In this document: piece by piece, positions 56,724 to 64,000 of the stretch
How positions within the stretch are numbered: the stretch's first letter is position 1
Layout: every line of letters starts with the position of its first letter
Assembly: GCA_026393975.1 (NCBI GenBank)
Contig: JAPKZD010000003.1
Coordinates: 97,814 to 161,813 of the forward strand
Source of the DNA: Candidatus Aminicenantota bacterium
GTDB taxonomy: Bacteria; Acidobacteriota; Aminicenantia; Aminicenantales; Saccharicenantaceae
Direction: 5' to 3'
DNA: 64,000 nucleotides
Position numbers and translations under genes: made by a program
The notes under the pieces: generated by a model
Seen by the model: the letters and a program-made list of their open reading frames with translations, nothing else
The model's database searches: none
What the model was told of the DNA's origin: nothing

Positions 56724-58073
56724 ATGATCATCCTGTCTTTGAACTGCGGCAGTTCCTCCGCCAAATACCGCCTTTACGACTACGACAAGAAAGAGACCCT
56801 GGCCACGGGCATCGTCGAACGGGTCGGCATCGGTAAGAGCTACATCAACCAGGCCGGCTTGGGCCTTGAGCCGATCAAGTTCGACCACGAATGCGCCAAC
56901 CACAAGGACGCCATCAAGCTCATCATCGATACCCTTCTCGACCCCAAGATCGGCGTTATCGACGATCTGAAGAAGATCTCGGCCGTCGGCCACCGTGTCG
57001 TCCACGGCGGGGATAAGTTCACCAAGTCCGTCCGGATCACCCCCGAAACGATCGCGACGTTCAAAAGCCTGTACGGCCTGGCCCCTCTCCATAACCCGCC
57101 CAACGTCCTGGGCATCGAGGCGGCCATGGACGTCCTGCCGGACATCCCTCACGTCGCCATCATGGACACGGCCTGGCATCAGACCATGCCCCCCCACGCC
57201 TACATGTACGCCTTGCCCTACGCATGGTACGAGAAGTACGGCGTCCGCCGCTACGGCTTCCACGGAACCTCGTTCCTCTACGTGGCCAAGCGGGCTGCCC
57301 TCCTCCTGGGCAAGGATCCGTTCGACTGCAACCTCGTCTGCCTCCACATCGGGAACGGCGTTTCGGCCAATGCCATCAAGAAGGGCTGTTCCTACGACAC
57401 GAGCATGGGCCTGACCCCCCTCGAGGGTCTGGTCATGGGAACGCGATCCGGGGACCATGACGCGGCCATCGATCTCATGGTCATGGAGAAAGAAGGCAAA
57501 ACCCCCAAAGAGATGAACGACCTCCTCAACAAGAAGTCGGGCCTCCTCGGGATTACCGGAAAATATACCGACCGCCGCGACGTCCAACAGGCGGCCGAGG
57601 CCGGCGACGCCCGGGCCCGGCTGGCCATCGAGGTCGAGGCCTACCGGCTCAAGAAGTACATCGGGGCCTACTCCGCGGCTATCGGCGGGGCCGACGCCAT
57701 CGTCTTCACCGCCGGCGTCGGCGAGATGTCCGACCTCATCCGGGAGAAGTCGCTCGAAGGCCTGGAGTTCCTGGGGATCAAGCTGGACAAGGACAAGAAC
57801 AAGCTGGCAAAGACCCGCAACGCCGAGACCGAGATCTCGGCCGCCGACTCCAAGGTCAAGGTCTTCGTCATCCCGACCGACGAGGAGCGGGTCAATATCG
57901 AGGATGTCATCGCCATCCTCGAGGGCAAGTACGACGAGCACACGCGCTTCAGCTACCGGTTCCAGTCCCCCGACTATGTCAACTCCCAGCGCGAGCAAGA
58001 CTTCGTCAAGGAGTGCGAGACGAAGCCGGGGCTCAAAGCAATCCAGGTCAAGCCCAAGAAGAAATCCTCATAG
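56724..58073 (+). CDS. ackA: Acetate kinase
   Basis: 449 aa, about 50 longer than usual. It makes acetate and ATP from acetyl phosphate. ASKHA motifs: LSLNCGSSSAKYRLYDY, HRVVHGGDKF, GFHGTSF, CLHIGNG, DTSMGLTPLEGLVMGTRSGD and VFTAGVGE. The core ends near residue 405 (VIAILEGKY); the extra tail (HTRFSYRFQSPDYVNSQ to PKKKSS) is unfamiliar and may be lineage-specific. AAGGAG precedes the ATG. Divergent from pta, unlike the common pta-ackA operon. Confidence 0.96.
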   Translation: MIILSLNCGSSSAKYRLYDYDKKETLATGIVERVGIGKSYINQAGLGLEPIKFDHECANHKDAIKLIIDTLLDPKIGVIDDLKKISAVGHRVVHGGDKFTKSVRITPETIATFKSLYGLAPLHNPPNVLGIEAAMDVLPDIPHVAIMDTAWHQTMPPHAYMYALPYAWYEKYGVRRYGFHGTSFLYVAKRAALLLGKDPFDCNLVCLHIGNGVSANAIKKGCSYDTSMGLTPLEGLVMGTRSGDHDAAIDLMVMEKEGKTPKEMNDLLNKKSGLLGITGKYTDRRDVQQAAEAGDARARLAIEVEAYRLKKYIGAYSAAIGGADAIVFTAGVGEMSDLIREKSLEGLEFLGIKLDKDKNKLAKTRNAETEISAADSKVKVFVIPTDEERVNIEDVIAILEGKYDEHTRFSYRFQSPDYVNSQREQDFVKECETKPGLKAIQVKPKKKSS

Positions 58074-58105
58074 TTTTCGCTATGATGAGCGCGTGAGGAG
58101 GGCGC

Positions 58106-59128
58106 GTGGACAAGAACAGGTTCGCCAAGTTCGGCATCGGGATCGTCGTCCTTTTCCTTATTGGGGTTTTCTTGAAGCTGGCCAAGCCCGTCCTCATCCC
58201 CTTCTGCCTGGCTCTCCTGTTCGCCTTCGCCGTCGCGCCGGCCCTCGATTTTCTGGTCCGGCGGAAGGTCCCGAAGTCCGTCGCCCTGGTCGTCATCCTG
58301 CTCCTGTCCTTCGCGGTCCTCTACCTCATCGGGATCGTGTTTTACGCGAGCGGCAAGTCCTTCGCGGCCGAACTCCCGTCCTACAACGAGATGGCCAAGT
58401 CCTTCCTGGAGAGGATCGACCACGTCGTCCCCGACCCGCGCCTCAAGGTCGGCCTCACGGATTGGGTCAACGGCTTGAACGTGTCCCGGTTGGGGACATT
58501 TTTCGTCTCCGCCCTTGGGCCTTTCTTCAGTTTCATGTCCCAGCTGCTCCTCGTCTTCGTTTTCATGATCTTCATCCTGGCCGGGCGCGGCCGGATGACG
58601 AAGAAGTTCGCCGAAGCGTTCTCTCCTGACCACGCTTCGACCCTGGGCAAGGCGGCGGTCCGGATCAATCGCGAGATCCAGAAGTACCTGGCCGTTAAGA
58701 CCCTGGTCAACCTCCTCATCGGGGTCCTGGTCACGGCCGCCCTGGCTGTCTTCGGGGTCCGCTTCGCCGTCGTCTTCGGCGTGCTGGCCTTCCTCTTCAA
58801 TTATGTCCCCACCCTCGGCGCCTTCGTCTCGGTCGCCCTGCCCGTTCTTTTGGCCGTTTTCCTCGAAGGGTCGTTCAGCTTGAAGGGCGGGCTCCTCCTG
58901 GCCGTCCTGGCCACCGTCCACGTGGCCGTGCACCGCTTCCTCGAACGCCGGCTCATGCGAAAAGAGCCCGACCTTTCCCCGCTCCTCGTCCTGTTCTCCC
59001 TCTTTTTCTGGGCCTGGCTGTGGGGCATCCCCGGCATGATCCTGGCCGTCCCCATCCTGGCGGTCATGAAGATCGTCTTCGCCAACGTGCCGTCGCTCCG
59101 TTTTCTCGAGACGATGATGGACAAGTAG
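58106..59128 (+). CDS. AI-2E family transporter (PerM/UPF0118-like)
   Basis: 340 aa, about seven to eight TM helices. Opens with GIGIVVLFLIGVFLKLAKPVLIPFCLALLFAFAVAPALDFLVRR, a signature of the family, and later LFNYVPTLGAFVSVALPVLLAV and LWGIPGMILAVPILAVMKIV. Members include predicted AI-2 or ion exporters; the substrate here is unknown. GTG start after GAGGAGGG. It follows ackA by 32 bp on the same strand. Confidence 0.9.
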   Translation: MDKNRFAKFGIGIVVLFLIGVFLKLAKPVLIPFCLALLFAFAVAPALDFLVRRKVPKSVALVVILLLSFAVLYLIGIVFYASGKSFAAELPSYNEMAKSFLERIDHVVPDPRLKVGLTDWVNGLNVSRLGTFFVSALGPFFSFMSQLLLVFVFMIFILAGRGRMTKKFAEAFSPDHASTLGKAAVRINREIQKYLAVKTLVNLLIGVLVTAALAVFGVRFAVVFGVLAFLFNYVPTLGAFVSVALPVLLAVFLEGSFSLKGGLLLAVLATVHVAVHRFLERRLMRKEPDLSPLLVLFSLFFWAWLWGIPGMILAVPILAVMKIVFANVPSLRFLETMMDK

Positions 59129-59140
59129 GGCGGCGGCGGA

Positions 59141-59572
59141 TCAGCCGTCGAGGCCGTGCGCGGCCATGAACTGATCGAGCCGGCGTTCGATCTTGCGGGC
59201 CGTTTCCTTGTAAGCGTCGTACCCCATCCCCAGGGGATCCTCGATGTCCCAGCCGTAGAGAACGGATTCCGGGACACCCCAGATGTCCCTGAGGTGGTTG
59301 AAAATAGAGACGTCTATGGCGATGACATGATCGAACGTCCGGATGTCGTAGACGCCTACGGGGCGGGCGATGTGGGAGGATATGTCCACGTTGTAGATGA
59401 GCTTCATGACCAGGACCGCTTCCTCGGAGGCCGGGCCGCCTGTCGCGGCGATCCCCGCGCTGGCGACCTCGGCAGACGGGCCGAGGCGCTTGCGGGCGAT
59501 GCCCTCGGCCATGGGGCTGCGGCAGATGTTCCCGTAGCAGACGAAGAGCAGGCGGGTTTTTTTCTTTTTCAT
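59141..59572 (-). CDS. Low-molecular-weight protein-tyrosine phosphatase
   Basis: 143 aa. The active-site loop is VCYGNICRSPMAEG with C12-x5-R18; the acid Asp lies in IEDPLGMG. LMW-PTPs remove phosphate from Tyr of proteins (or arsenate-reductase relatives act on arsenate, but the loop matches PTPs). It begins 10 bp after the Ser/Thr kinase stop on the same strand, so kinase and phosphatase share a message. The Lys-rich start (KKKKTRLLF) lacks a clear ribosome site, suggesting translational coupling. Confidence 0.9.
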   Translation of the reverse strand: MKKKKTRLLFVCYGNICRSPMAEGIARKRLGPSAEVASAGIAATGGPASEEAVLVMKLIYNVDISSHIARPVGVYDIRTFDHVIAIDVSIFNHLRDIWGVPESVLYGWDIEDPLGMGYDAYKETARKIERRLDQFMAAHGLDG

Positions 59573-59582
59573 GGCGCGACGG

Positions 59583-61535
59583 TCAATCCCGTCCGGCCTG
59601 GGCGCTTTCGAGAGCGACTTCCTTGGCCTTTTCGAAGAGGAAAGCGGACAAGATGTATTGTTCCGCGGCCTGGGGAATGAGCTTATCACCGGCCAGTTTC
59701 CGGGCTCCCTCCTCTTCGGTCTTGGCCCGGTCGAACAGCCAGGCTTGTTTCGAGGGGGCCAGGGCGGTCTCGGCGTCCTTGCGGATCGAGCCGGTGAGCT
59801 CTTGGAGAGCGGCCAGCCCCTGCTCCTCGTCCTCGACCCTCAGGCTTAGGCCGTGGACCCGGTTGAGGATGCCGTAGAGGATCCGGGCGCCGGAAAAATC
59901 GTTCTTGGCGAAGGCGTCGGCCGCGTCTTTTTCCTTCTCCGTCGCGATCCACGTCAGGAGGTTCGGGCGGCCCCGACGGGGCGAGGCCCCGATCTTCTGC
60001 TTCGTGTCCTGCAGTTCCTTGAAGGCCGTTTCGGCCCGCTCCCGCTCGCTGACCTGGGCCAGGAGCTTGCGCATCTCGGATTCGCCCCGGTCGTAGCTCT
60101 TCCGCGAGGCCTCGACGTTGCCCGCCTCTTTTTGCTTTTTCCCCTGCTCGATCCTTGTCCGGATATTATCGATGTAGTTGGAGAAGGCGGCCGCCTCGGC
60201 GGGGTATTTCTCTTTGAACGTGGCCAGCGTCTTCTCGACCTCCTGGGCGTCTTTCTCGCTGAGGAACTTGGACGGATCTTTAATAAAGGGAGCGAGGAAG
60301 CTCATGATCCCGGACGTTGTACCGCCGCCCATGAGGGGAGTCCGGGCGGCCTCATCGGGGTCCGAGGGAAGCGGTACGCCCTCTCTCTTCGTGATGAGCC
60401 CCGGCCTCATCGTCGCCGGCGTGACGCGGTCAGCGGCTTTGTTGATGAGATAGAGGAGTCCGATGATGACGACGCCGGCGACGATGAGGCTGGGCACGAG
60501 GAGCTTCCTGAGGCTGAACTTGACCGTGATCTTGCGGGTCGTGAGGGGCTTGCTCTTGACCGTGACCTGCCGAGTCGTCGGCAGGCCTTTTTCGACGTTG
60601 GCCAGGTCCTCGATGACCGCCGCGGCGCTCTGGTAGCGGCGCTCGCGGGATTTCTCGAGGCATTTCAAGATGACCCGGCTCATGCCCTCCGAAAGTTGGG
60701 CGTTGATCGTTTGAGGGTCGACGGGAGGCTCGCTGCGGTGCTTGAGGACGATACTGAGCGGCGTTTCGCCCTGGAAGGGGACGCGGCCCGTGACCATCTC
60801 GAACAGGATGGCTCCTAAGGCGTAGATGTCGGCCCGGTGGTCGACGTCGCCGCCCTCGGCCTGCTCCGGGGCCATGTATTCCGGGGTCCCGATGATGACG
60901 CCGGCTCCGGTCGCGCCCTTGGTGTGGAGCGAGCGGGCGATGCCGAAGTCCATGATCTTAGCGTTGCCGTCGCGGTCGATCATGATGTTCTGCGGCTTGA
61001 GGTCGCGGTGGATGACCCCGAGGCGGTGGGCCTCGACGAGGCCCTCGAGGATCTGCTTGGCCAAGTCGACGGCCTTGGCTTCGTTGAGATGGCCGGCCCG
61101 GTGGATGAACCTTTTGAGGTCCTCGCCGGGGACGTATTCCATGGAGATGTAGATCGAGAGCCACTCCTCGCCGAGGTCGTACATCCGGCAGACATGCCGG
61201 TGGGAGACCTGCCGGGCCAGCTTGATCTCGTTGCGGAAGCGCTCGATGACCTCGAGGTCCGAGGCAATCTCCGGCTTGAGGAGCTTGAGGGCGACAACCT
61301 CCCGGATCTTGTTGTCGTAGGCCTTGTAGACGGTGCCCATGCCGCCCTTGCCGATCTCCTCGATGATCTCGAAACGGCGGGCGAACGTTGTGCCCCTCTC
61401 GAGCCCCTTGCTGGGAGTCTGAAAGGTCGCCGTCGTCGAAGCGACGGTCTCGCCCGACCCCGGGAGCTCGCGGCCGCAACGGCCGCAGAAGCGCGTGTCC
61501 TCAGGATTGTCGTGCTGGCAACGGGGGCACTTCAT
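59583..61535 (-). CDS. Membrane Ser/Thr protein kinase with zinc-ribbon N-terminus
   Basis: 650 aa. A zinc ribbon (CPRC 3-6, CGRC 17-20) opens it. Kinase domain about 54-315: Gly loop GKGGMG (61-66), Lys83 in VALKLLKP, HRDLKPQN, MDFGIAR and APEQAEGG. A TM helix (about 347-368, LVPSLIVAGVVIIGLLYLI) follows, then an external alpha-helical region rich in Glu/Lys/Arg, TPR-like or coiled-coil, for sensing. Hanks-type kinase; the TM plus external part suggests a receptor. ATG at 61535 is chosen; TTG at 61547 is possible. No Shine-Dalgarno. Confidence 0.93.
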   Translation of the reverse strand: MKCPRCQHDNPEDTRFCGRCGRELPGSGETVASTTATFQTPSKGLERGTTFARRFEIIEEIGKGGMGTVYKAYDNKIREVVALKLLKPEIASDLEVIERFRNEIKLARQVSHRHVCRMYDLGEEWLSIYISMEYVPGEDLKRFIHRAGHLNEAKAVDLAKQILEGLVEAHRLGVIHRDLKPQNIMIDRDGNAKIMDFGIARSLHTKGATGAGVIIGTPEYMAPEQAEGGDVDHRADIYALGAILFEMVTGRVPFQGETPLSIVLKHRSEPPVDPQTINAQLSEGMSRVILKCLEKSRERRYQSAAAVIEDLANVEKGLPTTRQVTVKSKPLTTRKITVKFSLRKLLVPSLIVAGVVIIGLLYLINKAADRVTPATMRPGLITKREGVPLPSDPDEAARTPLMGGGTTSGIMSFLAPFIKDPSKFLSEKDAQEVEKTLATFKEKYPAEAAAFSNYIDNIRTRIEQGKKQKEAGNVEASRKSYDRGESEMRKLLAQVSERERAETAFKELQDTKQKIGASPRRGRPNLLTWIATEKEKDAADAFAKNDFSGARILYGILNRVHGLSLRVEDEEQGLAALQELTGSIRKDAETALAPSKQAWLFDRAKTEEEGARKLAGDKLIPQAAEQYILSAFLFEKAKEVALESAQAGRD

Positions 61536-61633
61536 AAAATTATCCAAGTATTTATATAAAGAATATCAATTCGAGCCCATAAATTCAAACCTACTAGGAA
61601 ATACGCTCGGCCCCCGGAATTGGTTTCCCGGAC

Positions 61634-64000
<2,367 letters not shown>

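Overview
This window is 64 kb of gene-dense bacterial chromosome with high G+C (I estimate a little over 60% by eye). Genes are packed tightly on both strands, with many 1-4 bp stop/start overlaps (ATGA, GTGA). The gene content suggests a heterotrophic, fermentative, Gram-negative bacterium that degrades glycans and proteins. Evidence includes Tat-exported sugar enzymes, lipoprotein glycosidases, several secreted peptidases, an outer-membrane DUF481 protein, Pta/AckA plus ADP-forming acetyl-CoA synthetase, a spirochaete/mitochondrial-type EF-G1, and ferredoxin:thioredoxin reductase. The mix resembles Candidatus Aminicenantes (OP8) or a related Acidobacteriota-like lineage. That is my inference; there is no rRNA or taxonomic marker here to prove it. 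Many genes have a readable sigma70-like promoter of the form TTGACN-(16-18)-TATAAT-like.

Layout. 1-8.5 kb: sugar metabolism (a Tat-exported TIM-barrel isomerase cut by the window edge, a Tat-exported fucose-isomerase-like protein, an NYN-domain protein, a sodium/solute symporter with a small membrane partner, a GH29 fucosidase lipoprotein, a TolB-like propeller lipoprotein). 8.6-13.7 kb: an ABC-2 exporter pair, small conserved proteins, and a Tat-exported aldo/keto reductase with a ferredoxin tail. 13.7-21.1 kb: a membrane-anchored methyltransferase followed by an AddB-like nuclease and an AddA-like helicase-nuclease. 21.1-26.3 kb: metK behind an S-box SAM riboswitch, then a secreted DUF6263-like protein and a pair of M16 peptidases, one lacking the zinc motif. 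26.4-32.8 kb: membrane-lipid enzymes, a HAD phosphatase, EF-G with a co-transcribed P-loop ATPase, and an FkbM methyltransferase. 32.9-39.5 kb: an M64 peptidase, then a six-gene operon (FTR, thioredoxin-like protein, E1 alpha, E1 beta, E2, MnmA). 39.7-45.7 kb: a DUF481 protein, a ROK kinase with a FucP-type permease, and a large S9 dipeptidyl peptidase. 45.8-53.5 kb: the accessory-looking stretch (methyltransferase, AT-rich secreted protein, YgjP peptidase, large Asp-box/sortilin-like protein, a 5'-truncated Rhs gene with a possible metallopeptidase tip and a small membrane protein, a chimeric GNAT gene, DUF2156). 53.5-59.1 kb: acetate/acetyl-CoA energy metabolism (ADP-forming acyl-CoA synthetase, Pta, AckA) and an AI-2E-family transporter. 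59.1-64 kb: a receptor Ser/Thr kinase with an adjacent LMW phosphatase, and a GH2 beta-galactosidase cut by the window edge.

Together, the secreted glycosidases and peptidases would feed sugars and peptides to the SSS and FucP-type carriers. The ROK kinase and the 2-oxoacid dehydrogenase then lead to acetyl-CoA, and Pta/AckA or the ADP-forming synthetase recover ATP as acetate is released. I found no tRNA, rRNA, CRISPR array or transposase. Non-coding palindromes, a 19-bp G tract and a two-copy dispersed element are the main unexplained sequence features.
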